A stretch of 64,000 nucleotides of DNA from Lycorma delicatula (taxonomy: Eukaryota > Arthropoda > Insecta > Hemiptera > Fulgoridae), in NCBI RefSeq assembly GCF_047948215.1, contig NC_134456.1, positions 65,491,529-65,555,528 on the forward strand, written 5' to 3'. The notes beneath the pieces are model-generated. The model was not told where the DNA came from. It worked only from the letters and a program-made list of their open reading frames with translations, and did not search any database. Within the stretch, counting starts at the first letter, position 1. Each line of letters begins with the position of its first letter. Both the position numbers and the translations under genes were made by a program. Of this stretch, positions 35,389 to 47,400 are shown piece by piece.

Positions 35389-36663
35389 TACGAGGGTAAG
35401 TTACAAAGTAAAGGGAAATTTTGATTTCCCTCCCAATCACATATATGCGAGCAATGACTGTTCTGCTATAACTCATAACTTCTATTCATTGAAAGTATTG
35501 TTCAATGTTAGCTATTTGTGATTGTGTTTAAAATTAGTGCTCCTTTGTCTGATTGCACCAAGAAATGCAAGCAGTGATACGTTTCCTCAGTTCAAAAGGG
35601 GTGAAACCAGCAGATTATTTGTCAAATGCAGCAGCAATATGAAGAGAGTTGTTTGCGTGGAAGAACATCTACGAATGGATTGATCGCTTTAAAAACGGTA
35701 GGATTTCTCTCTGTGATGAACGCGGTAAGGTAAGGCTTTCACTTCAGACTAACAACATTGAAGCGGTTAAACAAATGATTCTCGGTAATCTACGAATTGC
35801 AGTTGATGACCCTCAAATGAGTTGAGTATATGCCATGGCTCAGCATTTTCAATCACCCATGATTCTTTAAACTTACGAAAAGTCTGTGCTCGCTGGGTTC
35901 CACGTTAATTGACACCAGCATCTACGAAGAGAATCGTTTGAAAATTTTCCAGAGGCTTTTGAAACGTTACGAAGGTGAAGGGAGATTCATTTCTTAAGCG
36001 AATAATAACCGTTGATGAGGCATCGGTCCATCAGTTTAAACCCGAGAGTAAGCGACAAAGTTTAGTGTGGAGACATCCTTCATCTCCCACAGCGAAAAAA
36101 GTTCAAAACTCAAATGTCTGCAGGTGGTAATGACGATATTCTTGGATATGAAAGGTTCACTTCTGTTTGGTTTACTTTACACCTACAGGTCAATTAGTAA
36201 ACAGTGACAACTGCTGTGAGCTACTTCGTTTACTGAAGCAAAAAAAAATTGAAATCCAAAAGACGTGGTACATTTTCTAAAGGAGTGACTTTGCTTCAGG
36301 ATAACGCTCGACCCGGTCAAAAAACAGTCCTTTACCTTCAAGATCTCGGTTTTGAGCTGCTAAACCACCCTTCTTATAATCCGGACCTGGCTCAAAGCGA
36401 TTTTCATTCTTTTAGACCCATTAAAAGAAAAGTTGCGACGGAATCATTATCGATCTGATGAAGAGGCCATAGAAGCGGTGAAAACATTTCTGCACACCAG
36501 ACCGAAAACTTTCTTCCAGGAATTCAAAAACTCGTTAAAAGATGGACTTAGGTGTATAGTAGTAGGAGGTTATGTTGAAAAATAATGCATGTATCATTTA
36601 TGTAAGAACAAATAAATATACTGATTTTTTTAATTTCACTTCACTTTTTGACTTGGCCGTGTA
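35389..36663 (+). mobile_element. mariner DNA transposon, nearly full length, inactive
   Basis: The element is about 1.28 kb, the usual mariner length. It has imperfect terminal inverted repeats of about 30 bp: the left begins ACGAGGGTAAGTTACAAAGT, and the right, reversed, begins ACACGGCCAAGTCAAAAAGT. It is flanked by TA dinucleotides at 35389-35390 and 36662-36663. It contains one transposase gene with many disabling changes. Confidence 0.85.
35565..36585 (+). pseudogene. mariner transposase pseudogene
   Basis: About 340 codons, close to the family's usual 345 or so. From ATG 35565 the N-terminal helix-turn-helix reads YEWIDRFKNGR. The linker is followed by the first catalytic aspartate in ITVDEASVHQF (family GDESWVHHY), then ESKRQSLVWRHPSSP. 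The second aspartate is at 36300 in LLQDNARP and the third at 36399 in HPSYNPDLAQSDFHSF. The second-to-third spacing is 32 rather than the family's 34 residues, so two codons are lost. The end reads RCIVVGGYVEK then stop. Several in-frame stops (for example after AAAI and after DDPQMS) and multiple frameshifts make it dead. The single open piece 36249-36458 covers the second and third aspartates. The protein would cut and reinsert the element at TA. Confidence 0.88.
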
Positions 36664-37439
36664 TATAAATATAAAAATACACCTCGTGAGTCATTCATAA
36701 TTAATTGTAAAAATATTGAAGATAAATAGATGAAAATTTGTATGCACGTTCTTCTTACGGTATTAAGTGCACGTTAAGTAAAGATTTTTTGAAATTCAGA
36801 ATTTAAAGGGTTAAAATGGAGTAACAATGAGATTTACTATTTTCTCTTTCTTTTTTTACTTTCTTTGTTACAAACGAAGATATCAAACTTGATTTTTGGT
36901 GTGAGTAATCTTCATGTGAAAATCTAAACAAATATTTCTACATTTTTTAAATTTGACCTTGAAAGTGGCGAAGAAAACTAAAAACATTTCGAACATTAAT
37001 TGCAAATTTTCCCCATTTTAGACTATACTAAACGAGATGTTCACTCGATTTGAGCTTGCAAATACTCTTCAGATAAATATCTAAAAACCATTTTCGATTT
37101 TTTTTTAAATTTTAATATTTTAACAGATAAAAAAAAAACATACATTGTGTTATACATTTTTGCCGTTTATGTTACCGCTATTGATTCAATATTTATGAGA
37201 TTTGATAACACTGCGATGGTAATTTACGTTTGTAATTCTGATTGTGTATTTTGAGAGCAAGGCCGTGTCGGGAAATCTAAAAACTAATTAGCGAGTCCTG
37301 TATTTACTAACGGTTGTTCTGAAGAAATTACAATACACCGATAGTTTTTATAAACTGAACAGGCTTTAATGTTTATTTATCATTATTCTCACAAGCATGA
37401 GTTTAATGAACAAAGAGGTGTCCAAGGGGACAGAGTCGC
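36664..37439. other. AT-rich stretch with no recognised gene
   Basis: I see nothing coding. It lies between the mariner and the Helitron-like end and could be part of the latter element, but no 5' terminus was recognised. Confidence 0.5.
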
Positions 37440-37532
37440 CTGGGTAGCCGGGAAGAGCTTATTCCCTCACTCTGACCGCGGCGAGAAACGCAGTAACCAT
37501 ATAGTGCGGACGAAGCCACGGCGGAGAAGCTA

Positions 37533-37533
<1 letters not shown>
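37440..37533 (+). mobile_element. Helitron-like 3' end (tentative)
   Basis: A sharply GC-rich patch ends in GCGGACGAAGCCACGGCGGA, then GAAGCTAG, and then a TA microsatellite. Many insect Helitron 3' ends share this look: a C/G-rich, partly self-complementary segment with CGAAGCC-like sequence just before a terminal CTAG, followed by T. There is no Rep/helicase coding and no identified 5' TC end. It could instead be the 3' tail of another repeat. Confidence 0.35.

Positions 37534-37576
<43 letters not shown>
37534..37576. repeat. (TA)n microsatellite
   Basis: About fifteen TA units, one TG interruption, then more TA. It begins directly after the CTAG of the Helitron-like end. Confidence 0.9.
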
Positions 37577-40500
37577 TATTATAAATATTATAATAAAACA
37601 ATTACAACTTCAAATAATTAAAACAATCGAGAATTAAAATTACCATTGATGCTTTTATAAATGTTCCATTGTAAAAGGAAAAATTATTATTTTTCTTACC
37701 TGTCACAATAAAATGAGATTTAAGTAAAGGTTAGAATTATTTTATCCTAAATAAAAAATGAAAAATGTGTAATTAATTTAAATTTTAAAATTTCAACGTA
37801 CAGCGTTTTTTCGATACTAGCTTCAGTAATTTAAAAATCAATTTCAGGAAACAATAATTATTTTTATCTATACTGAAGCGCACATTACCTGCATAAAATA
37901 ATTGAATATAATTTTTTTTAATTTTTAACCACCCCTATCATAGTTGTATAAAAATGCGATGAAACCAAGGCTTATAGAGGGGGAGGGTTTATTACACCGG
38001 AGTACTACATTTAAAAAGAAAATAAATGACAAAAGATATTCGGCTAGAATGCCTTCCTGCGTAACGCATTCTTCAATTCTCAAGCCGCCCGAGTAATAAC
38101 TTACTGACAAAGGGCAATCGTAATATACTCGAGTTTGCGGTCGGGTCTGGTCACTGCTATGCATACGTCGCTGCTGAAAAGATAAAGAAGAGGAAGAGGG
38201 TCTGACAAGTCAAGAAGAAGGTCGTATCTGTGAAGGAGGTGAGGTGAATACTAGCGCAGAAGAAGAATGATGCCCGCCTCTCATACCTGAAATTCTTGCC
38301 CCGCGCTGGCCGTAGTATACATAGCTCTTAAACAGATTGTATATTTTACAAGGCTATCGAGTGGCTTCCCGTCCTTCCTTACAAAACTATACTACTAACG
38401 CAACACGGATGGAGGTCATAAACCCCTAGCGGAAACTAAATCGTTGGCAATAAAAATAACGAATGATCTTAAATAGTAACCCTAATCGGGTCGAGTGGTG
38501 CGCGCACAATTACACTTTTTTTGTAGTCATTTAATTATTAAAAAATAACGACTAAACTGTTGAAATATTATTTGAGATAAAATCGATCGACATTAAGGAA
38601 AGAATATGGGGCTATCAACAATGAACCGCTCCGATAAAACCTACATAAATCAAATGTGCCATAATTAGTCGCGAAAATACACTCATACCGATACGACGAA
38701 CAGTCTCTATACTTTACGCTTTTTTCTGTTGTGCATTTTCATTTTATTAATTTTTTATAATATTAATAAACTAGCCGAACATCAATCTTTTACGATTAAT
38801 GAAAATATTAATACTACGATTTTCAACACCAAAACAGAAAACCGGTTAAAAATATTTTTATTCCATTACAAACTCGCGAACTAAACCGAGTAAGCGATAT
38901 AATTGTAAATAAGTGCGATCGTTTTATACCACTCTTAAATTGAATATAAATCATGATCAACAATCGGTAAAGTTACAATTTATAACACATATGTTAATAA
39001 TGATACTTTCAATTCTAATTACCTGCTGTACACGATATAACGACTTACGAATATAATTTTTCTTCTTCATTTATACATTCATTTATATATCAGATTTAAC
39101 TTACACGATCGTACAGTTTGAATTCTATACTGAGCGTATTTTAATATAAATTTTTGTAATATAATTTGACCAAAATAAAAAAGCCGGGTATGAATTACGT
39201 AACTTTCCCGGCTACGCGTAAGTAATAACAAGAATTTTTATTATTAATATATTAGCATCAAAACGACTTTTTGAAAATTTGGGGATGAGCCTCCGAATCA
39301 GACTTTTATTATGATTAAAATATTCAAAAAAATATCTCTGAATAAATTAAAATCGAAATTGAAAAATTCTTTTATAAATTTGGGAGCTCCACATCAGAAA
39401 AGGAGTATAAGTGTTATTTTAGTCAAAATACGTTTTGGCCATTAAAAATTTGAAATTGCATATACCATTATTTTTGTTTTTTTCATTTTGGGAGCAGACT
39501 TCCATACTTAAAGGGAAGCATCGGAGTATAATTAATTTTTAAGAAAATAATCCTTACGCGATGATAATAAATTAAAAAAAAAAACTCGTTTAAAAAATAG
39601 AAAGATATAGCCATAATTTTAAATAAACAAAGTTATTATTTTCTAGGAAGGGGGTGAGAAAATTTTGGCTATAATTTTTTCCTTTTCAAGAAATGCTAAA
39701 GAGTGAGGGCTATGAAAAAATAAGATTTTACATTTTAGATGCAACGGGTAACTTGTGAGATGAATTTAAATTTAAAATAATTTTTAAAAATTAAAAAAAA
39801 TATTTTTTTTTTACCACAGACCATTGGAATTGGATGGGCAAAAAAATGTTATAAATGATTTGAAGACCTATTTTGATACAGAAAATATACATAAAAAAAT
39901 CCCATTAACTCCTACTCTTAAGCAAGACGTAGCTAAAATAAGAAAAACCCAGAAAGTCATTTTTTAGGCAAGCGGATTTTTATATTAAATAAAAGGTTTT
40001 GGTAATTTGTGACCTTGGTAAGAAAAACTTAAATTTTTGTAAGGAAAAGGTAACGCTTAAGTGCCTCAGTAAAGATTTGAAAATACGTCTGACAAAAGAT
40101 TTTTTTTAGATTTGGGAGCAAGGAATATATTTCTTGCAGATTATTTTCAATTTATTTAAACCTATTTTTCTTTTGAATTTTTTTTTTTTTAAATATCCCC
40201 TAATAGCTGAAATACATAGATATAATATGAGAAAATTTTAACAATAATTAATCGACAAGACAAAAAAAAAAGACTGAGCATCAGAATGCTTATAGTAAAT
40301 ATATGTTAAAATGATAGAACAATTCACGTCACACATTAACGAGAACAAGGGGTACCCGCGCGCATAGGAAGACAGTCAGTATAAAGAATTTCTATAACAT
40401 ACCGGCGATGCCAAAACCGAAGTTTAAAAATAGTTCCGGCGTCGGCGACCACATGTCTGATCATCAGGCCAAGTTCAAGCACAAACTATCACTATCATAA

Positions 40501-42320
40501 TATAATTTGGTAAACACGATGGTCTACTATTTTTTGTTTTTTTAAATACAAACCAACGATAAAAAAATATGCTTTTTTTATCAAGGAAATAAGTTGAAAG
40601 TAATATTTCAAGTATTCATTCTACTAAATTCAAAGAAATATAATCTTAATAACTTAATCTTTTTAAAGAAAACCGTAATTAAATGATAATCTTCTATTTT
40701 TTAATTTTATTATGTATAAGATGAATTTATTTAATTTTGCTCTTGATAATGTAAACTTATTTAAGTTTAATTCTTACAGGTAAAAATGTTCTTAAAAACA
40801 TTACAAACCCAGTCTTTTCTTAAGGAAAATATAAACAGAACGCAACATACGCAACGCAAAATAAACAGAAACTTATACCCTGTACGAATTAGTAACTTGA
40901 GTAAATGTACCGTATTTCCTTTAGTTTACAGTTTGCGTGGATTCAAAATTGCACTATCAATATAAATTTGAAACCCTATTCAAAGAAAGAATGGAAGACC
41001 AAACGCAATAAGCATTAAGTTAATAATCCAGGCGTTCCAGGATGCGTAAAACAACGTAAGTCACCTTCATTAGTGCCTACCGCTGCTTTACAATAAATTA
41101 TACAGATATTGTTTTTTTAGAAATTAAAAAACTATTTAACTCCCTCGTTTGAAAAAAAACGTTTACGACTCAAAACTATTCAGATTACTTTTAAAACGAT
41201 TAACATCAAAGCTGTACATACGTCTTTAGGGCTCGGATTCAAATCCGAATTAACTTTTATATCGGAGATGTAATGCCAACGTTATCGGTATCATTTCATT
41301 GTTTTGGTTTAATTAACGGCACTGGTTCGTAACGTCGGTCTGAGCCAAGAAAAGCTGTCAAATTTAATTACTAATTAGCAGCCTTCGTAAAGACTTCTTA
41401 ATTTTAAAAAAATTCTACCGCATTCTTCTTTAATACGGTTCAAGTACATTAAATAATTTACTAAAAAAAAAAAAAAAAATGTTAAATATAGAAGCAACCG
41501 AGCAGCAACAATCCGAATAAGCTCATTTCCCTTTTTATTCGTCGTCGAACATTATTACGATCCAGAATACCATAATGACGAAACAATCAAAATTATAAAT
41601 TGCAGGCGAATTAATTACTACGACGGTTGATGTTTTCCACTCAGATAAGCAAGCATTATTTGAATAACGCTCATTAACAAGCGCTGACGAAACCAATTAC
41701 AATGGAACGTATTAATTGCTTTGAAGTACCCTCTGGAGAGAACAAGATATACACAATATATGGTTCGAGTGCGAGGGTCTGGGAACTTTACCGCATTCAA
41801 TTGAAATTAACCTGAATTCAGTATATACATTATTCATTCTGCGTACCGTACACATTTCATTTAATGTAATGTAATAAATCAAACTAAAATATGGTAATAA
41901 CAATTAGGCGGCGAACATTATGGCAAAAGATTATACGACACAATTAGCCTGCTTCATTTGAAACAAATTTTCTAGAATTCACGTTTTTGCACAATTTAGT
42001 TAAATATTTAATTACTTAATCAAAATTTATCTTTTTAATTGCAACGCTGAAAACGAATACAGAATACTAGCAGCCGTAAAATGGAGAACACGATATAAAT
42101 TTTTCTACAGACACGCACTCATATTTCATAGCCCGTGTTTTACACATTAGTTAATTACATTATATATTAAAATACTTTCCCTCCCCGAAAGCGTGTCATA
42201 TTTTACAGTTTCACAACAAAAAGGGGAATATTAATTTATTGCTTTGTACTGTATATCCGGGTTTTATTGGAATAAAGCATCTAAAATGATGCGAGTAAAG
42301 CATCTAAGGTACAAAATGTA
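37577..42320. other. Mostly AT-rich DNA with a GC-richer patch, no recognised gene
   Basis: A patch at 37960-38420 is more balanced in composition. It holds a purine-rich AAGAAGAGGAAGAGGG tract and a 79-codon minus-strand frame (37925-38164) without any family match. It may be an old repeat or a noncoding exon. At 39250-40250 a GGGAGC-containing phrase (TTTGGGAGCTCC, TTTTGGGAGCAG, TTTGGGAGCAAG) recurs several times in AT-rich context, suggesting a decayed repeat. A short hairpin, AGCCGGG/CCCGGCT, lies at 39182-39214. Confidence 0.45.
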
Positions 42321-42321
42321 C

Positions 42322-44433
42322 CAGTCAGCGGTGTTTTTTCTGAGAGTAATGCTGCTTGACTCACAGCCAACCTCCTTTGATGAACACAGTGAGAGTGACA
42401 GCAGTAGAGATTTATTATTTTCTGCAATTCGGTGGGATTAGTGTGCGGTCTGCGATACATATTTGCTTAACAAAGACGGAAACACAAAAGCTTCTCACCC
42501 CTTACATTCTCTAATAAGCCTGGCATGAAACGTTTCATTTTATGAAAAATGGATAAATTTGTGAAAAAACGAAGCGAGCCATCTACATTCATTGAATCGA
42601 TTGGTAAAAAACAATATTGTAGAATGACAGCTATTTAAATTATGGTTTTACCTCATTGGATGGAAAGCCACAGTGCGTTGTTTGCTTTCAAGTCCTCTCT
42701 GATGAAAGCATGAAGTCATCAAAATTAATTCCAAACTTGGAAACTAGACATCCAAATCAAAAAAGCAAACCTTTGCAATTTTTCGAAAGAAAATTACGTA
42801 CTTTGAGAAATCAACAAGCTTCTATTTGTAAATCAAGTCGTACTGATAAAAGTAAAAAAAAGCATTTATTTCATAACATTTAAGATATCCAAAACCCATA
42901 CAATCGCAAAAAACTTCATATTCCTGCTGAAATTGGTGTGGCCAGTGCTTTAAAAGGCGTGGAAAAAAATGGAGAAAAAATTTCGCTTTCTAACGACACA
43001 GTATAAAGACGAATCGATGACATGGCGGCTGCCGGTGTTCGCGATCAGATAATTAAGCAAGTGAGGTCGTGAACTTTTTAGTAATAAATTTGATGAATCA
43101 ACAGATACGGCAAACACTTCTCAATTCTTACGTTTTGTGAGACATGAATGCGATCGGGACAGATCAATCAAAGAAAATATACTGTTTTGCAAATCAATAC
43201 CTTGTCGTCCAACAGAAAGTCTTTTTGATGTTTTTTATGAAGCTACTAAAAACTATAACAGAGATTGGATAAAATATACTGCAGTACGTAGTGATGGTGC
43301 AAAGGCACTAACAGGAAAAAATAGTGGATTTCTGAAAAAATTAAAAGATCGTCTTATACCAAGGGCAGAATGGACCCGCTGCTTCCTTCACTAACATGTG
43401 CTTTTGCCAGAAAAAATGTTCCGGAAAATCTCAAACAAATTCTTTGTAAAGCTGTAAAAATGGTTAATCTTATTAAAAGTCGACCATCACAGAAGAGGCT
43501 GTTGCCTAAACTATGCGATGAAATGAGCGAAAAGAAAATATCTCCTCTTTTCCATACATAAATCAGATAATTATCGCGGAAGAACTGTGTTAACCCGGTT
43601 ATTGGAATTGAGAGATGAATTAATATTTTTCCAGGATAAACAAACGCCATTCTTAATGTTTTTACAGAATAATGAGTATATGTTGCTGTTGGCTTATTTA
43701 GCTGATATATTATGACATTTAAACGACTTGAATGTGAATTTACATGGACGTGATAAAAACATTTTATTAATGACAGACGAGTTCATGCTTTCATTAAGAA
43801 GTTTGGCACTATTATTCCCCACAGTGGAGAGCATGACGTGCATTTGCGTGAGCTAAAAATTCAATTGGCGGAATATTTCCCGAGAGATAAAAATGATTTT
43901 TTGAAGAGACGGGTACTGAATCCATCGAGTGAAGAAAACGTTGTTGCAGCTGCTAAGTACCAGTTGAGAATCACAATCAGCTCAATGAAATGTCTGCCGA
44001 TAAAACGTTACAATTACAATTTACATTTGAAGATTTAGATACGTTTTGGCTTGCTCGTCGAAATGAATACGGAAATTTAGTCACAGAAGCATTGAAAATA
44101 TTAATCCCTTTCGCCACGTCTTACCTCTGTGAAAAGGCTTTTCTTAAATCTAAATCTAAATCTTAAATCGGTAGCGCTAAAACGTAAATACAGGAATCGT
44201 CTTTTGTCACTTGAAAACAATTAGCTTTTGTTTAACATAGATCCACGTAAGGAGAAACTTTTAAATGAAAAACCCACGCAAACATCTCATTAGTTTTATT
44301 TTCTTTAGATTTGTACTTAAAAATGTAAGTAAAATTTTTATAATAAATAATTTTTTTCTCATAAAATGATTTTATTATTGTTTACGTGTAATGTTGCAGG
44401 CTAATTTCGCGACTCCGAGCCTAAGAAACACTG
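42322..44433 (+). mobile_element. hAT-superfamily (Buster type) transposon remnant
   Basis: It contains a ZBED/SCAND3-like transposase fossil and ends on the right in CTAAGAAACACTG (44421-44433). Reversed this is CAGTGTTTCTTAG, the standard start of Buster-type hAT terminal inverted repeats. A degenerate left end, CAG..CGGTGTTTTTTCTGAG, sits at 42322-42344. The 8 bases flanking each side do not match, so the left boundary or duplication has decayed. Confidence 0.65.
42549..44293 (+). pseudogene. Buster/ZBED-type hAT transposase pseudogene
   Basis: From ATG 42549 it reads MDKFVKKRSEPST, the usual opening. After a frame change comes the BED zinc finger, PQCVVCFQVLSDESMKSSKL, then NLETRHPN. The family's LKRHLETKHP has become LIPNLETRHP, so one zinc-binding histidine is lost. 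Next come PLQFFERKL, then the DDE-region pieces VRHECDRDRSIKENILFC, RSDGAKALTGKNSGFL, NNEYMLLLAYLADI, LNVNLHGRDKNIL and LLFPTVES. The C-terminal hATC dimerisation piece is FWLARRNEYGNLVTEALKIL, then FATSYLCEKAF. The natural end KPTQTSH plus stop lies at 44293. Length fits a protein of roughly 580-600 residues. At least six stops or frameshifts inactivate it. Host genes such as ZBED5 derive from this family, but this copy is plainly dead. Confidence 0.85.
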
Positions 44434-44441
44434 TTCTAGAA

Positions 44442-47400
44442 AATGGCTCCACATCGTTTTTGGGAGCGACTTGCGACTCGCTTCAAATCGCCTACAAACA
44501 TTATGGATACACACGGACGTAAAAAAAATAAAAATACGGAACAACTTTAACCGAATCTGATAACATCACATTCATTTCAGATATTAAAAAATTTGAAAAT
44601 CGTTAAAAAACCTATGAAAAAAAGATTTAAAACAACATACACTAAAATCCAGAGTAATTGTTTTTTTTAATAGATTTGAGTTTTGGTAATGGGAACCAAC
44701 CATTTAAAAATTTTAAAATCACCAGAGCCGACCGAATAAGCCATGAACAAACTACATATGACATTTCTGATGTTTTAGTCGCAATAATAATCTCGTTAAT
44801 ATTATTGTTTTTTAATTACTTTCAAAAAAACAGCTACTTCGGATAATAATTAATTATCGAACAATAAATCGAAGAATTCAATCCGTATACTGAAGTGCAG
44901 ATCTGTATTAAACTGCGACCAGACATATATTAATCGTAACCTGTTTGATCCTCGTCTGTTCAGAAGGGCAAAAAAATGAAGGTAACGGTGGAAGGGATGG
45001 ATACGGACAGGACAATTACAAAAATATGCCGGTTTAAGAATTACCCGGGTCACGCGCGACCGATGTGAATGTGCGTGCCTCGGTGGAATTCGAATCACCT
45101 CATCTTTAAACTGTTTAGTACATAAATCTTAAAAATGATCGTTTCCTTTATTACAGAAATCATTATCATCACGGTAAATAAACTATCATTATCCGTTATC
45201 ATTAATTAACTTTTAACAATAGGGACGTTCAAAAACCGAAATTAAAATTTAAAACCGGCTATCGTTCTCAGCCTTTTAAAAAAACAAGTCAACCGCATTT
45301 AAAACTAATTTTAAAAATAAATTTAACTCCACAGTTTACAATGATAATTCGTTAGAACTACAGGTGAAAGGGAAGAAAAAAGAATGGAGAAAGCGAATCG
45401 ATAAAAAAATAATAGACAGACTATGAATAGATATAATAAGAAAAAAAAAACATAATACATTTAGAGAGTTTTATTTTTTAATTTTCTATTAACTGACCGC
45501 TTCAACATCTGTAGTTTTTGAAACACAAATACACAATACGTATGAGAATATTATTATAATATGATGAAAATTTTTCCCATAGCATTTCATTTTAAATTTA
45601 TATACAACAAAACGTTTCCTATCACTTTAGTAATAAAAATCGATTTCAAAAAAGCGGAAAAAGTAACAATTCTTAAATTTTTAACGTTTGAAGTTTACGT
45701 ATAAGTAATAATCTACCAAATTACTAACTTTTAATCTGGCACCAACTTAAAAAAGTTGAAATTTGGTGATAACCATATTTACTTCTCCGTATAGTTGTTA
45801 AATTTTATATAGCTGTTAAAATTTTTTTTATCTTTTAAATATATTACTTTTATATCTATATAAAATTCTAAATATGGATGTACCGACGAAGAAAACATCG
45901 AAGGCTGAATAAAAGAAAAATCAGTTCGAAAGAAATTTAGGTGAGATAAATGCGACATGATAAAAAAAAGAATACAAAGTTAATTAACGACCGACGAGCC
46001 TGAGGTAAGGCTCACTGAATTGTGAGAAAGGCGTTTACTTAAAACTTTAAAAATCTATTTTTGTAATAATATTTACACCTTATAGGAACACATTCTATAA
46101 AGTAAAAATGCGCTTGCATTCGACCATAATAACGGAATATTAACAGAAGAGTCGAATGGAGAATCTTCCTCCTATTCTTCAGCGTCTAAGTCTGAATTCA
46201 AACTATCTCATTGGAAAAAATATATATCAATGGAAAAAAAAAGAAACTCGCATGCTGAAAAAACAATCTGAAGTAAATGCGAACACGCGAGTAATTATAA
46301 CAATATCCAAACATAACTTTCAGTATATATTTAAAACTTCTCGTTTTATATTCAAAGATATTCTTCCTACAGTTGTATCCTTTCTTTATACATCAACACT
46401 ATTTCTATTTAATTCAATTTTAACGTTTTTACTTTTTGTTGATAAAAACGTAGAAAACATGGTTATAATTACATTAACTACGCTCAGAAAAACTAACAAA
46501 ATACGGGAAGACAACATGTAAAAAATGTCGTTACGGTAAAAATACTGAAAAACGATAAGAAAACCTTCAAAGTTATATCGAAGACTTACTAAAGTTATTC
46601 GACATTAAATATAGAAAAACATGTTTTTTAGACTACACCCGCAAGACAACTTTTTACTCTAACAAACAACATTTTAATAATTATATCGGTTTCAAAATAA
46701 ACACTTACAGCAACTGTCACAAATAAATTAGATCTATTACACCACATGTATTAGAAAGGAGGACAGAAGAGCGCGCTACATTTCTTCGGTAGATAAAATG
46801 TGTTAGAATAAACCTGATTAATTTCAATCGACAAAATTAACAATTACGTTTAGTTACGAAAAAATTATTTCCCATCTAATACAGAACTTAACATTTCATC
46901 CTAAATTGATTAATCGACCGGTGAAAGTAAATTAAACGTAGAAATAATCAAATACCCATAACAAAAAAAAAAAAAAATGAACGTCAAAAACCCCCTAGTA
47001 ACAGAGTCAATGAAGGTATATCTTCAACAAATTGTGAAATAAGGTGAAGCTATATGATTAATTCAAGTAGATTTTTAATGCAAATTATGACGTTATCAGA
47101 TTAAATTACAATCAAAAGAAATCACGATCGAACAAAATAAAATGCGCGTGAGTAGGCGTGCGCACGCACACACATTATTTAATAACAGTAACTCTCGTAT
47201 CTAATTCAGAATCTGTAATAAACATACACATATTAAATGCTAGTTGGAACACTTAATTTCAGAAAACAGAACTATTAAAATGTTAATAACTACGTGCGTG
47301 CATCTCTACGCATGATTTTTTAAAATCACGCATTGTCAAAAGTAAAAAAGAGAACATACATGCATGCAATTCAGTAGCTTATCGCTTAGGTCTATAAAAC

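Noticed and set aside
41970..41977. TTCTAGAA matching the 8 bases right of the hAT end (44434-44441)
   Set aside because: It would give an 8-bp duplication, but the sequence following it does not resemble a hAT end, and the 8-mer is palindromic and AT-rich, so chance is likely.
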